Shown piece by piece: positions 17,915 to 26,620 of a DNA stretch of 64,000 nt (positions are counted from its first letter, which is position 1; the number at the start of each line of letters is the position of its first letter). Source of the stretch: Idiomarina zobellii (GTDB taxonomy: Bacteria; Pseudomonadota; Gammaproteobacteria; Enterobacterales; Alteromonadaceae); the NCBI RefSeq assembly GCF_900100855.1, contig NZ_FNCB01000007.1, positions 1 to 64,000 on the forward strand. Reading direction: 5' to 3'. Under the pieces are notes generated by a model. That model saw nothing but the letters and a program-made list of their open reading frames with translations. It was not told where the DNA came from and made no database searches. Both the position numbers and the translations under genes were made by a program.

Positions 17915-18172
17915 GTGGCAATTAATTATCCGTCATTTACTTACAATAATCCGCGTATACAGGGACAAACTGTATTCATTAAGCGTGGCCCGCATCAGGG
18001 TAAGCTGGGTATTATTGCTAAGGTAATGGACAACGAACGTTTCCTGGTATCTCAGGCGGACTTTGGCTCCGAACAGGTTATTTTCAAGCGCAGTGACTTT
18101 TTAGTGCACCGTTACCGTAAAATTAAGGTGCCTATTGACCGTGTGGCGGGTAAAAACCCCGACGTGTTATAG
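17915..18172 (+). CDS. Small KOW-like protein of unknown function
   Basis: An 85-residue protein starting at GTG 17915 with GGGAA 5-6 nt upstream; a GTG at 17888 would lie at the transcription start and is unlikely. The middle (GQTVFIKRGPHQGKLGIIAKV) resembles a KOW motif, the RNA- or protein-binding turn found in ribosomal proteins and NusG. The end is basic (HRYRKIKVPIDRV). I do not recognise a named family. It is a single-gene unit with its own promoter and a strong terminator, next to the collapsed operon. A nucleic-acid-binding role is a guess from the motif. Confidence 0.65.
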   Translation: MAINYPSFTYNNPRIQGQTVFIKRGPHQGKLGIIAKVMDNERFLVSQADFGSEQVIFKRSDFLVHRYRKIKVPIDRVAGKNPDVL

Positions 18173-18194
18173 CAATAGCCAAGAGTTAGGCATT

Positions 18195-18226
18195 AAAAAA
18201 GCGACATTGTAACAATGTCGCTTTTT
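18195..18226. terminator. Bidirectional terminator
   Basis: AAAAAA, GCGACATTGT, a 1-nt centre, ACAATGTCGC, TTTTT. The flanking A and T runs let it work for both convergent genes, the KOW-like gene and the H1-like gene. Confidence 0.88.
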
Positions 18227-18246
18227 GCGTTTCTGACCAGCAAAAA

Positions 18247-18663
18247 TTAAGCAGAGCCGCGCGGTAAACGACAGTCAGTGCCTTTGCTTTCCAGCTTCTG
18301 CTTCCACAGCTCTTTTGCTGTTAAGCCGCCAGAGTTTGACTTTTTAACAGCCGGCTTTTTAGCGGCTGCCTTTTTAGGCGCTTCTTTCTTAGCTGCTGTT
18401 TTCTTAGGCGCAGCCTTTTTAGTATCAGACTTAGTTTCGGTTTTCTTTGCTGCCGCTTTTTTGTCTGATGCTTTTTCGGCTTTAGCCGGTTTACCTTTTG
18501 CTAAAGCTTTCGCTTCTTCGTCCAACTGCGCAAGACGAACGTTTTTACCGCCGTCAACGCTGTACCAGCCATTACTTGCTTCAATCTTTGGCTTTTTACC
18601 ATGAGCTTTTTCATAAGCTTCGGTATATTCTGCCAGTACCTTTTCTTTATCCAGTTTGCTCAT
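18247..18663 (-). CDS. Lysine/alanine-rich histone H1-like protein
   Basis: This 138-residue protein has a folded-looking N-terminus (about 1-60, with EYTEAYEKAHGKKPKIEASNGWYSV), a Lys/Ala/Pro-rich middle (about 62-112, many AAKK and APKK units) and a short end GLTAKELWKQKLESKGTDCRLP. The middle resembles eukaryotic H1 tails and bacterial H1-like proteins that bind DNA by charge. Chromatin compaction is thus likely but inferred. The start has AAGGAAA upstream. It is monocistronic and divergent from nif3. Confidence 0.75.
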   Translation of the reverse strand: MSKLDKEKVLAEYTEAYEKAHGKKPKIEASNGWYSVDGGKNVRLAQLDEEAKALAKGKPAKAEKASDKKAAAKKTETKSDTKKAAPKKTAAKKEAPKKAAAKKPAVKKSNSGGLTAKELWKQKLESKGTDCRLPRGSA

Positions 18664-18757
18664 GCAAATTTTCCTTTATTCAAGGGTTACTTTAAAACTC
18701 TGCTTAAAAAAGCTTCACACTTCGTTTATACCGTTTTTTCGGATTATTGTCTAATTT

Positions 18758-18772
18758 ACGTTAATATAACGT
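18758..18772. promoter_or_regulatory. Inverted repeat between the H1-like gene and nif3
   Basis: ACGTTA-ATA-TAACGT lies 30 bp before the nif3-family start, in the gap between divergent genes. It may be an operator; the AT-rich setting makes chance occurrence possible. Confidence 0.25.
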
Positions 18773-18802
18773 TTTTTCAGGCCTTTTAAGCGAGAAAGCA
18801 GT

Positions 18803-19564
18803 ATGACAATTAAGCGTTCTGAACTTCACCATTATTTGAATTCGTATTTGAACAGCGGGGCGATAAAAGACTATTGCCCAAACGGGTTACAGGTAGAGGG
18901 CTCTGAGTCTATAGGCAAAGTTATTACCGGAGTGACAGCGTGTCAGGCGTTAATTGACAGAGCTGTTGATGAGCAAGCCGACGCTATTCTCGTGCATCAT
19001 GGTTATTTCTGGAAGGGCGAGCCTGAGCCTATAACAGGCATGAAAAAAGCACGTATCAAACAACTGCTGAAGCACGACATTAATTTATTTGCGTATCACT
19101 TACCGCTCGATGTTCATCCTGAGGTGGGTAATAACGCCCAGCTGGCAAAGCTTATGGGTTGGCAAATGGAAGGGCCGGTAGATGCGAATGATCCGGCGTG
19201 CCCTTTAGTCATGGGCGCATTAAAAGAGTCGATGACAGGGCAGCTGCTGGCGAAGGAGCTTGAACAGAAACTCCAGCGCCCACTGACCTGCTGGGTAGAG
19301 CCTATTCGGCCTATTCAGAAACTAGCCTGGTGTACAGGGGGCGGACAAGGCTTTATCGACCGCGCGGCGGCGCTGGGTGCCGATGCGTTTATTACTGGCG
19401 AAGTATCAGAGCCAACCATTCACAGCGCCCGCGAACAAGGTATCGGTTTTTATGCGGCCGGCCACCATGCTACAGAGCGCTACGGAGCAAAGGCCTTAGG
19501 TGAACATATTGCTCAGAAGTTTAGCCTGGACGTTCAATTTATTGACATAGACAGCCCAGCTTAG
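18803..19564 (+). CDS. Nif3-like dinuclear metal-centre protein (YbgI family)
   Basis: This 253-residue protein belongs to the toroidal hexameric Nif3/YbgI family with two metal ions per subunit. Metal-binding motifs visible are VHHGYFWKGE (about 65-74), AYHLPLDVHPEVGNN (about 97-111) and a late AAGHHATERYG (His pair at about 218-219). The biochemical role is not settled; a GTP-cyclohydrolase-like or folate-related function has been suggested for relatives. The gene is followed 11 nt later by cmoM in the same direction. Its full length matches E. coli YbgI (247). Confidence 0.9.
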   Translation: MTIKRSELHHYLNSYLNSGAIKDYCPNGLQVEGSESIGKVITGVTACQALIDRAVDEQADAILVHHGYFWKGEPEPITGMKKARIKQLLKHDINLFAYHLPLDVHPEVGNNAQLAKLMGWQMEGPVDANDPACPLVMGALKESMTGQLLAKELEQKLQRPLTCWVEPIRPIQKLAWCTGGGQGFIDRAAALGADAFITGEVSEPTIHSAREQGIGFYAAGHHATERYGAKALGEHIAQKFSLDVQFIDIDSPA

Positions 19565-19575
19565 GCAGAACGTAA

Positions 19576-20355
19576 ATGAAAAATGAAAAACGCTCGCGTG
19601 GCGACTTTAGCGGTATCAGTAAAAAGTTCTCGAAAAACATTTACGATAGTACGAAAGGCCGCTTGAGAATGGCGGTTCTTAAGGAAGACTTACAACCGCT
19701 ATTAAACGGCGAGCCTTGTCGGGTACTGGATGTTGGTGCCGGCCTAGGGCAGGCCAATGAGTGGTTTCTGGAAAAAGACTTCGAGGTTTTGCACACTGAC
19801 ATTTCAGAAGAGATGGTTGAAGCCGCTCTCTTGCGCCACAAAGAGCTAGGGTTAGCCGATAACTGTCGCTACCAAACGGCCGATTTAGCGACGTTAGCAA
19901 GTAATGAAGACCAATTCCCAATAGTGCTCTGCCATGCGGTTTTGGAATGGATGCCAGATGCCGAGACAGCGTTAACCCAATTAAAGACGTTATTAGCACC
20001 GGGCGGTACACTTTCGCTGATGTTCTATAACCGCAATGCAAAGCTGTTTGCTAATGCAATTTACGGTAATTTTGATTACATAGAACGAGGGTTAAAGGTT
20101 AAGAAAACAGTACGGCTAAGTCCGCAGAATCCGTTAGTGCCGGACGATGTTCAAAACATACTGAATAAGCTTGGACTCGAGGTTATTCAAAAAACCGGTG
20201 TTCGTTGTTTTCATGACTACCTGAGAAATCTAGATGATCAGCAGCGCTTTGACGAACTGCTGGCGATTGAACTGAAATATAATCAGCAGCCGCCTTATCG
20301 TGATTTAGGGCGCTACCAACATTGGTTGATTAAGAAACCGGAGAACGAACAATGA
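19576..20355 (+). CDS. cmoM: tRNA 5-carboxymethoxyuridine methyltransferase
   Basis: This 259-residue SAM-dependent methyltransferase caps the wobble-uridine modification cmo5U to its methyl ester in certain tRNAs. It has the CmoM start pattern KKFSKNIYDSTKGRLR, SAM motif I VLDVGAGLGQA (about 51-61), LCHAVLEWMPD (about 113-123), LSLMFYNRNAKL (about 137-148), and GVRCFHDYLR towards the end. Similarity to E. coli CmoM (261 aa) is clear by eye. Its stop overlaps the next start (ATGA). Confidence 0.9.
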   Translation: MKNEKRSRGDFSGISKKFSKNIYDSTKGRLRMAVLKEDLQPLLNGEPCRVLDVGAGLGQANEWFLEKDFEVLHTDISEEMVEAALLRHKELGLADNCRYQTADLATLASNEDQFPIVLCHAVLEWMPDAETALTQLKTLLAPGGTLSLMFYNRNAKLFANAIYGNFDYIERGLKVKKTVRLSPQNPLVPDDVQNILNKLGLEVIQKTGVRCFHDYLRNLDDQQRFDELLAIELKYNQQPPYRDLGRYQHWLIKKPENEQ

Positions 20356-21221
20356 CAACACAGTGCGCATTTATTGGTTTAGGGGTTATGGGCTATCCAA
20401 TGGCCGGACATTTGCAAACGAAAGGCTTTGATACCTGCGTGTATAACCGTACTGAAAGTAAAGCAAAAGCCTGGGTTGAAGAGTATCAGGGGCGTTATGG
20501 TGCAACACCAGCACAAGCGGTGAAAGATGCGGATATTGTTTTAGTCTGTGTGGGTAATGATGACGATGTGCGTAGCATGTTTTATGGCGACGACGGCATT
20601 CTAAGTGGTCTAAAAAATGGCGCTACTGTGGTTGATCACACCACGGCGTCAGCAGAACTGGCCAGAGAGCTTAACGAAGCGGTACGTGAGCAAGGTGGTC
20701 AGTTCCTTGATGCGCCTGTATCGGGCGGACAAGCAGGCGCAGAGAATGGTGTTCTGACAGCCATGATCGGTGGCGAACAGTCTGCTTTTGATGCAGTTAG
20801 CGACGCGTTAGCGTGTTATACCAAAACGCGTGAGCTGATGGGTGAAGCGGGAGCCGGGCAGTTGGCTAAAATGGTGAACCAAATTTGTATTGCGGGTGTG
20901 GTACAAGGGCTATCTGAAGGCCTTCAGTTTGCGCGCAAGGTAGGGTTAGACCCGGACAAACTTATTGCGGCTATCAGCCAGGGCGCCGCTGGCTCCTGGC
21001 AAATGGAAAACCGTTATAAAACAATGTGGAATAACGAATATGAGCATGGCTTTGCGGTAGATTGGATGCGCAAAGACTTGAAAATTGCTTTGAACGAAGC
21101 CGACAGACAAGGTCTCTCCATGCCATTAACTGCATTAGTCGATCAGTTTTACGCTGACGTACAGAAGATGGGCGGCAACCGCTGGGACACTTCAAGTCTG
21201 TTGGCTCGCCTGGAAAAATAA
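20352..21221 (+). CDS. Beta-hydroxyacid dehydrogenase (GlxR/3-hydroxyisobutyrate dehydrogenase family)
   Basis: This 289-residue NAD(P)-dependent enzyme has a Rossmann start (CAFIGLGVMGYPMAGHL, about 5-21), the substrate-binding DAPVSGGQAGAENG (about 119-132), and the catalytic Lys in AKMVNQ (about 171-176). The family oxidises or reduces 3-hydroxyacids such as tartronate semialdehyde, 3-hydroxyisobutyrate or succinic semialdehyde; the exact substrate cannot be told here. It overlaps cmoM by 4 nt, so the two are co-expressed, without an obvious pathway link. A strong terminator follows. Confidence 0.88.
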   Translation: MTTQCAFIGLGVMGYPMAGHLQTKGFDTCVYNRTESKAKAWVEEYQGRYGATPAQAVKDADIVLVCVGNDDDVRSMFYGDDGILSGLKNGATVVDHTTASAELARELNEAVREQGGQFLDAPVSGGQAGAENGVLTAMIGGEQSAFDAVSDALACYTKTRELMGEAGAGQLAKMVNQICIAGVVQGLSEGLQFARKVGLDPDKLIAAISQGAAGSWQMENRYKTMWNNEYEHGFAVDWMRKDLKIALNEADRQGLSMPLTALVDQFYADVQKMGGNRWDTSSLLARLEK

Positions 21222-21235
21222 TCTAACCGCGGTGG

Positions 21236-21255
21236 CCTGATGCTACTGCATCAGG
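21236..21255. repeat. Hairpin after the dehydrogenase gene
   Basis: CCTGATGC, loop TACT, GCATCAGG: a perfect 8-bp stem without a T run, 14 nt after the gene. It could protect the mRNA end. Confidence 0.45.
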
Positions 21256-21284
21256 TGAGATGTCAAAAAAGAGCATCTGGCAAT

Positions 21285-21315
21285 AAAAAAGGAGACTCAT
21301 GTGAGTCTCCTTTTT
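21285..21315. terminator. Bidirectional terminator
   Basis: AAAAAA, GGAGACTCA, 2-nt centre, TGAGTCTCC, TTTTT between convergent genes. It should stop transcripts from both the dehydrogenase and DUF1329 sides. Confidence 0.9.
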
Positions 21316-21338
21316 AGTGGTTTATCACCAGTATCGGC

Positions 21339-22688
21339 TTATCTAAAGCCTTTACGGCGCAGGGAGTTAGTCGTGAATTCGTCACGGCTTACTTCAATAT
21401 CCCACTCCATGTATGGGTCTTCTTCGTTACCCAAGCCAAGCGAGATATAACGACCAGAGTTTAAGTCGTACAATGCTTCGGCAGCCATCCATGGTACGTC
21501 TTGGTTATAGAACTGAGTATTCAGAGCTTCACCAACAAGCCATAGTTCGCCACGACCGTCATAATGGTCGATGATAGACGCTGTCCAGCTATCTTCGTCA
21601 ATGTACATAGTACGTTTTGAGTAGATGTGGCGTTCGCCTTCTTTCAGGCTGCCTTCCACAACCCAAACGCGGTGTTTTTCATAACGGATAAGATCCTGGT
21701 TCATGTGACCTGCCTGGATAATGTCTTCATACTCCAACTCAGGATCCATGATTTTAAAGTTGTTATAAGGGATATAAATTTCTTTTTTGCCCTTAAGCTC
21801 CCAGTTGTACTTGTCTGGGGCACCGTTATACATATCCAGGTTATCTGAAGTACGCAGACCATCTGCCGCTGTACCCGGACCGTCATAGGCGACGTTAGGT
21901 GCACGACGGACACGACGCTGACCGGCGTTGTAAATCCATGCGCGGCGGCCTTCTTTTACCTGGTTAATGGTTTCATGAACCAACAGAACAGTACCGGTTA
22001 AGCGAGAAGGCGCTTCAACTTCCTGCATGAAATAAAACAGAATGTTGTCATCGGCTTCCTGACGACCGGTCTCAAGGTACTCAGGGAACGCCAGAGTTTC
22101 TTTCAGCTCTACCGTCACATAGTCGCCATTTGAAAGTACCGGGAACTGTGCAATGTTACGAGTCACAGCACCACCACGGTAACGAGTAATGTGGTTCCAA
22201 ACCACTTCCAGACCGTTTTGCGGAATAGGAAATGGAATGGTGGTATCGAAATTCTCTAAGCCGTTACCACCGGCAACCATTTCTGCGTTTTCCGCGTTTG
22301 ACTTAATTTTTGGCCACAGCTCATCCGGGTAGGTTGCTGTACGGTGAGTTGGGTAAACGTGCATTTTGTAGCTCGAGTATTTCTCGAACATAGCCACTTG
22401 ACCTGGCGTTAAGTTGTCTTTGTATTCGTCCAGGTTGTCGTGAGTAATAGTAAATAACGGTTCTTCATTGGCGAAAGGGTCGTTACCGCGAACAACTTCA
22501 ACGGAGTGATCAGAGTAACCACCGTCCCACGCAGGGATTGAACCATCGGCATTTGCCGCTTTCTCAGCACCAATTGGTGTTAAGTCTTGACCAAGCCGTG
22601 CGGCTTCTTCAGGTGATACTTTAGCCGCAACGCTCGCGGAAATCACCGACATGGCGAATACGCCAGCTTTTAGCATCAGTTTATTCAT
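21339..22688 (-). CDS. DUF1329 exported protein
   Basis: This 449-residue protein has an N-terminal signal peptide (MNKLMLKAGVFAMSVISASVAA) and mature sequence starting KVSPEEAARLGQDLTPIGAEKAANADGSIPAWDGGY, the hallmark of DUF1329. The family is likened to outer-membrane lipoprotein-sorting (LolB-like) folds, suggesting a lipid-binding periplasmic or outer-membrane role. The start has AGGAAA upstream; an ATG twelve codons earlier would spoil the signal peptide. It diverges from a YCF48-like and an RND gene, a set often found together in marine and pseudomonad genomes. Confidence 0.88.
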   Translation of the reverse strand: MNKLMLKAGVFAMSVISASVAAKVSPEEAARLGQDLTPIGAEKAANADGSIPAWDGGYSDHSVEVVRGNDPFANEEPLFTITHDNLDEYKDNLTPGQVAMFEKYSSYKMHVYPTHRTATYPDELWPKIKSNAENAEMVAGGNGLENFDTTIPFPIPQNGLEVVWNHITRYRGGAVTRNIAQFPVLSNGDYVTVELKETLAFPEYLETGRQEADDNILFYFMQEVEAPSRLTGTVLLVHETINQVKEGRRAWIYNAGQRRVRRAPNVAYDGPGTAADGLRTSDNLDMYNGAPDKYNWELKGKKEIYIPYNNFKIMDPELEYEDIIQAGHMNQDLIRYEKHRVWVVEGSLKEGERHIYSKRTMYIDEDSWTASIIDHYDGRGELWLVGEALNTQFYNQDVPWMAAEALYDLNSGRYISLGLGNEEDPYMEWDIEVSRDEFTTNSLRRKGFR

Positions 22689-22850
22689 TATGATTTTCCT
22701 TGTTGTTCTACTTTCCAACATCACTTTGCCAGAGGACTGACCTCTCAGGCAACACTTTAACGAAAAAAAGCACGAAATTAACGAAAAAAGGTTTTCAAAT
22801 TATCTTGAGCTTATACAATCCTATGACATTTTGAGTACCCAGGAGGTTCC

Positions 22851-24026
22851 ATGCGTTCGTCTTTTGCCCAATTCGGGCTGTTGTTGGGTGCGTTGTTTAG
22901 CACCGCAGTATATGCCCAGGATGGCAATACAACAACAAACACTGATTACGAGGTTATCAGTGCACCGGCACTGTCGTCTGATGAAATAGAAAGAGAAGTT
23001 CTCATTGAAATCGCATCAAATGGTCAACAATTGGTTGCTGTTGGCGCACACGGTAATGTGATTCGTCAGGACGAGAGCGGTAGCTGGATACAGGCCAATG
23101 TGGATAGCAGCGTATTAATTACCAGTGTGGACTTTGCGAGCGAGGAAAAGGGCTGGGCGACCGGACATCACGGCGTTATTTTAACAACTGAAGACGGCGG
23201 TCAGACTTGGACGCGTCAACTGGACGGCTTTCAGTTAATGGAGCTGGAAAAAGCGTTTTACCAGAAAAAAGTAGCTACTCTTCAAGAGCGTCTGGAAACC
23301 GAAGAAGATAAAGAGGTTATCAGCGAACTTGAATGGCAGCTAGAAGAAATGCAATTCCAAATCAGCAATATTGAAGTTGCAGAAGAAGAAGGCCCAAGCA
23401 AACCGTTTTTGGATATTTTAGCGGTAGACGAGCAAACAGCTTTCGCAATAGGAGCTTATGGCACCTTCTTAAAAACCTCTGACGGTGGTGCTAACTGGCA
23501 GGTTATTTCTGACAAGCTGGAAAACCCAGGCGGTTACCATTTAAATGCGATTATTGCTCGCAACAGTGACTTCTTCATTGTTGGAGAGGCGGGCTTGCTG
23601 TTTAGTAGTGAGAATAGCGGAGAGGACTGGACGCGCTTAGAGTCACCGTATCGCGGCTCCTTATTTGGGGCGCACTTAGATAATGCCAACAACTTATGGG
23701 TGTATGGCTTGCGTGGCAACGCTTATGTGTCGGAAGACAAAGGACAGTCATTTGAGCAAATAGAAACCGGTACTCGCGTGAACTTATCGGCTGGTGTAGC
23801 AACAGACTCAGGAGAACAACTAATCGTTGGCCACTCTGGAACCATTTTAAAAGTGGATGCAGCTCTTAACGTTGAATTGTTAAGACACCCAAGCGGCTCG
23901 GTAATGACTGATATTGTTGTGGTCAATGACGGCGAATGGCTCATGACAGGACGCAGTGGTCTATTACACTGGCCCGCTAAAGTCACCGAAGAAGAAGCGT
24001 TGGCATCTCAACAAGGAGCGCAGTAA
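22851..24026 (+). CDS. YCF48/Hcf136-like beta-propeller, exported
   Basis: This 391-residue protein has a signal peptide (about 1-22, ending VYAQ) and a series of BNR/Asp-box repeats such as TTEDGGQTWTR, KTSDGGANWQV, SSENSGEDWTR and VSEDKGQSFEQ, a beta-propeller. A charged coiled-coil insert (about 130-180) interrupts the propeller. The family is named after the plant photosystem-II stability factor, but in non-phototrophs it accompanies RND exporters. GGAGG precedes the ATG. The RND gene starts 2 nt after its stop, so it is probably a periplasmic partner of that transporter. Confidence 0.85.
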   Translation: MRSSFAQFGLLLGALFSTAVYAQDGNTTTNTDYEVISAPALSSDEIEREVLIEIASNGQQLVAVGAHGNVIRQDESGSWIQANVDSSVLITSVDFASEEKGWATGHHGVILTTEDGGQTWTRQLDGFQLMELEKAFYQKKVATLQERLETEEDKEVISELEWQLEEMQFQISNIEVAEEEGPSKPFLDILAVDEQTAFAIGAYGTFLKTSDGGANWQVISDKLENPGGYHLNAIIARNSDFFIVGEAGLLFSSENSGEDWTRLESPYRGSLFGAHLDNANNLWVYGLRGNAYVSEDKGQSFEQIETGTRVNLSAGVATDSGEQLIVGHSGTILKVDAALNVELLRHPSGSVMTDIVVVNDGEWLMTGRSGLLHWPAKVTEEEALASQQGAQ

Positions 24027-24028
24027 CA

Positions 24029-26362
24029 ATGGATAATCCAATATCAAAAAAGCCCGCGGGAATTATTGAGAAGTTACTTTTTGGTTTTCGAGCGCCCTGG
24101 CTGGTCATATTTTTACTGATCACCGTTTTTCTTGGTTACAACGCCGCTCAGGTGCGCCCGGACGCAAGCCTGACTAAGATGATTCCAACGCATCATCCGT
24201 TTATTCAAAACTACTTTGAGTATCAGGATGACTTAGCCAGCTTGGGTAACGTGGTCCGTATTGCTGTTGAGCACAAAAACGGCGATATTTTTGACGCCGA
24301 ATTCCAGCAAGAACTTCAGGAAATAACTGACGAAGTCTTCTTCATTCCGGGGGTTAACCGCTCTGGTTTAAGAAGCTTATGGACACCTAATGTTCGCTGG
24401 ATGGAAGTAACAGAAGAAGGCTTTGTGGGTGGCCCGGTTATTCCTGACGGCTATGACGGCAGTGAGCAGTCGTTAGAACAGCTGCGTACAAACGTACTGC
24501 GCTCTGGTGAAGTGGGCAACTTGGTGGCGAATAACTTTGAGTCCACTATTATTTATGTTCCGCTTGACGAAGTTCACCCTGAAACAGGCGAGAAGCTGGA
24601 CTATCAGGAGTTTTCAGAAAAGCTGGAGACCCTGGTTCGCGATAAATATCAAAGTGATGATATTGGCATTCACATCACGGGGTTTGCTAAGTTAATTGGT
24701 GACCTTATCGAGGGCGCTGAGCAGGTCGGTTTGTTCTTCTTGCTGGCCATCGCTATTACGTTAGCTATGCTGTATGCCTACAGCCGTTGCTGGCGTAGCA
24801 CTTTCACTGTACTAGGCTGCTCTATTATCGCGGTACTTTGGCAGCTGGGTATTATTAAGCTTATTGGTAGTGGTATTAACCCGTACTCCATGCTGGTGCC
24901 GTTCCTGGTCTTTGCAATAGGGGTCTCGCACGGTGTTCAGGTCATCAACGCCATTAGCCATAATAGAGTTGCAGGCTTCGACAAGCTTGAGTCAGCCAAA
25001 CTGGCGTTTCGCGGCTTGTACGTGGCGGGCTTAACGGCGCTTGCCAGTGATGCTATTGGCTTTACCACGCTAATGGTCATTGATATCGAAGTCATTAAAG
25101 AGCTAGCCATTGCCGCCAGTATTGGTGTGGCTGTTGTGGTTCTGACCAACCTCGGCTTGTTACCTATTCTTATGTCATACCTGGGCACCTCAAAAAATGG
25201 TGTTGAGTATGAGAAACGCATTGAAGGCGAACGTCACCCAATATTTGAGCTGTTCTCCAAGTTTACCCAACCCAAGTGGGCGTATTCCGCAGTAGCGGTT
25301 GCCTTAGCGATGTTGGCCTGGGGCTTAATAAACAGCCAGAACATGGAAATTGGTGACCTCGACAAGGGGGCTCCGGAATTACGTCCTGACAGTCGTTACA
25401 ACCAGGACAACGCCTTTATTGTCGACAACTACAGCTCAAGTACTGATATTTTTGTTGTTATGGCAGCTTCAGCCCCAGAGCAATGCATTGCTTACGACAA
25501 CTTAGAGCTAATGGAGCGCTTCAGCTGGCACATGGAGAACACCCCAGGTGTGCAAGACGTTAAATCAGTCGTTTACGTGTCAAAAATGGGCATGTTCGGC
25601 ATTAACGAAGGTAACCTGAAGTGGTTCAGCCTGAACCGCAACAAGTATGTCATTAACGCCTCATTAAGCCGCATTCCAGATGGTTTAATTAATAACGACT
25701 GCTCAATGGCACCAATCATCATTTACCTGGATGATCACAAAGCCAAAACGCTGCAAACGGTCGTAGACTCTGTGGAAAGCTTTAATGGTCGCTACCAACA
25801 GGAAGGTCTTGATCTGCTAATGGCTGCCGGTAATTCCGGTATTGAAGCGGCAACGAACTCCGTTATTGAAAAAGCCCAGCATAAAATGTTGTTGTGGGTT
25901 TATGGTGTCGTTATTGTGCTGTGCTTCATTAGTTTCCGCAGTTTACGAGCGGTTGCTTGTATTATCTTACCTCTTGCCTTTACGACTGTAATGAGCCAAG
26001 GCTTAATGGCGGTGCTGGGTATTGGTATTAAAGTGGCTACTTTGCCGGTTATTGCCTTGGGTGTTGGTATTGGTGTCGACTACGGCATTTATATTTACAG
26101 TAAAGTGAAAGAAGGCTTACAGCAGGGAATGTCGTTGCAGGATACGTACAAGTATTCGCTGGATAATACGGGTAAAGCGGTTGGTTTCACCGGCCTAACG
26201 CTGGCCATAGGTGTCGCAACCTGGATATTCTCGCCCATTAAGTTCCAGGCGGATATGGGCATACTGCTGACTTTCATGTTCCTCTGGAATATGTTGGGCG
26301 CGCTCATTCTTATACCGGCACTAGCTCGTTTATTCCGGGTAGGTAATAATAACCAGCAGTAA
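24029..26362 (+). CDS. RND-superfamily (MMPL-like) transporter
   Basis: This 777-residue integral membrane protein has two similar halves, each a membrane helix, a large periplasmic loop, then a block of five helices. The blocks are about 225-385 (VGLFFLLAIAITLAMLY and on) and about 615-775 (MLLWVYGVVIVLCFISF and on). Family signatures GVSHGVQVINAI and GVGIGVDYGIYIYSK appear in equivalent places. Such proteins move hydrophobic molecules such as lipids or hopanoids using proton flow; the substrate here is unknown. It overlaps functionally with the adjacent YCF48-like and DUF1329 genes. Confidence 0.9.
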   Translation: MDNPISKKPAGIIEKLLFGFRAPWLVIFLLITVFLGYNAAQVRPDASLTKMIPTHHPFIQNYFEYQDDLASLGNVVRIAVEHKNGDIFDAEFQQELQEITDEVFFIPGVNRSGLRSLWTPNVRWMEVTEEGFVGGPVIPDGYDGSEQSLEQLRTNVLRSGEVGNLVANNFESTIIYVPLDEVHPETGEKLDYQEFSEKLETLVRDKYQSDDIGIHITGFAKLIGDLIEGAEQVGLFFLLAIAITLAMLYAYSRCWRSTFTVLGCSIIAVLWQLGIIKLIGSGINPYSMLVPFLVFAIGVSHGVQVINAISHNRVAGFDKLESAKLAFRGLYVAGLTALASDAIGFTTLMVIDIEVIKELAIAASIGVAVVVLTNLGLLPILMSYLGTSKNGVEYEKRIEGERHPIFELFSKFTQPKWAYSAVAVALAMLAWGLINSQNMEIGDLDKGAPELRPDSRYNQDNAFIVDNYSSSTDIFVVMAASAPEQCIAYDNLELMERFSWHMENTPGVQDVKSVVYVSKMGMFGINEGNLKWFSLNRNKYVINASLSRIPDGLINNDCSMAPIIIYLDDHKAKTLQTVVDSVESFNGRYQQEGLDLLMAAGNSGIEAATNSVIEKAQHKMLLWVYGVVIVLCFISFRSLRAVACIILPLAFTTVMSQGLMAVLGIGIKVATLPVIALGVGIGVDYGIYIYSKVKEGLQQGMSLQDTYKYSLDNTGKAVGFTGLTLAIGVATWIFSPIKFQADMGILLTFMFLWNMLGALILIPALARLFRVGNNNQQ

Positions 26363-26391
26363 CTGCAGTTAGTTAACAAAAGCGGTAAAAA

Positions 26392-26620
26392 CTAGGCGTC
26401 GGCTTTTATTAAGTCGGCGCCTTTTTCTGCAATAGCGATAGTGGGAGCGTTGGTGTTACCGCTTATAACGGTGGGCATAATTGAGGCATCTATTACACGC
26501 AAGTTCTCTACCCCTCGTACTTTCAGTAAGCCTATTGACAAGCGTACAGCCGGCAGAGCCGGCACCGACAATAATATAGTCGAAAGACTCTTCTGTATTA
26601 GAGCGAAGCGACGTAGTCAT
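26392..26620 (-). pseudogene. GMC oxidoreductase with its middle deleted
   Basis: From ATG 26620, inside the end of sbcB, the frame reads [20 protein letters not shown] then [14 protein letters not shown], the FAD-binding N-terminus of choline-dehydrogenase-like (GMC) enzymes. Near 26522-26528 it runs straight into, one frame over, [20 protein letters not shown] then [19 protein letters not shown], the conserved C-terminus, ending at TAG 26392. About 450 residues are missing. The intact start overlapped sbcB by 23 nt. Confidence 0.88.

Noticed and set aside
18247-18663. Opposite-strand frame rich in Ala/Phe over the H1-like gene
   Set aside because: It mirrors the repetitive Lys/Ala codons of the true gene and has no start signal.
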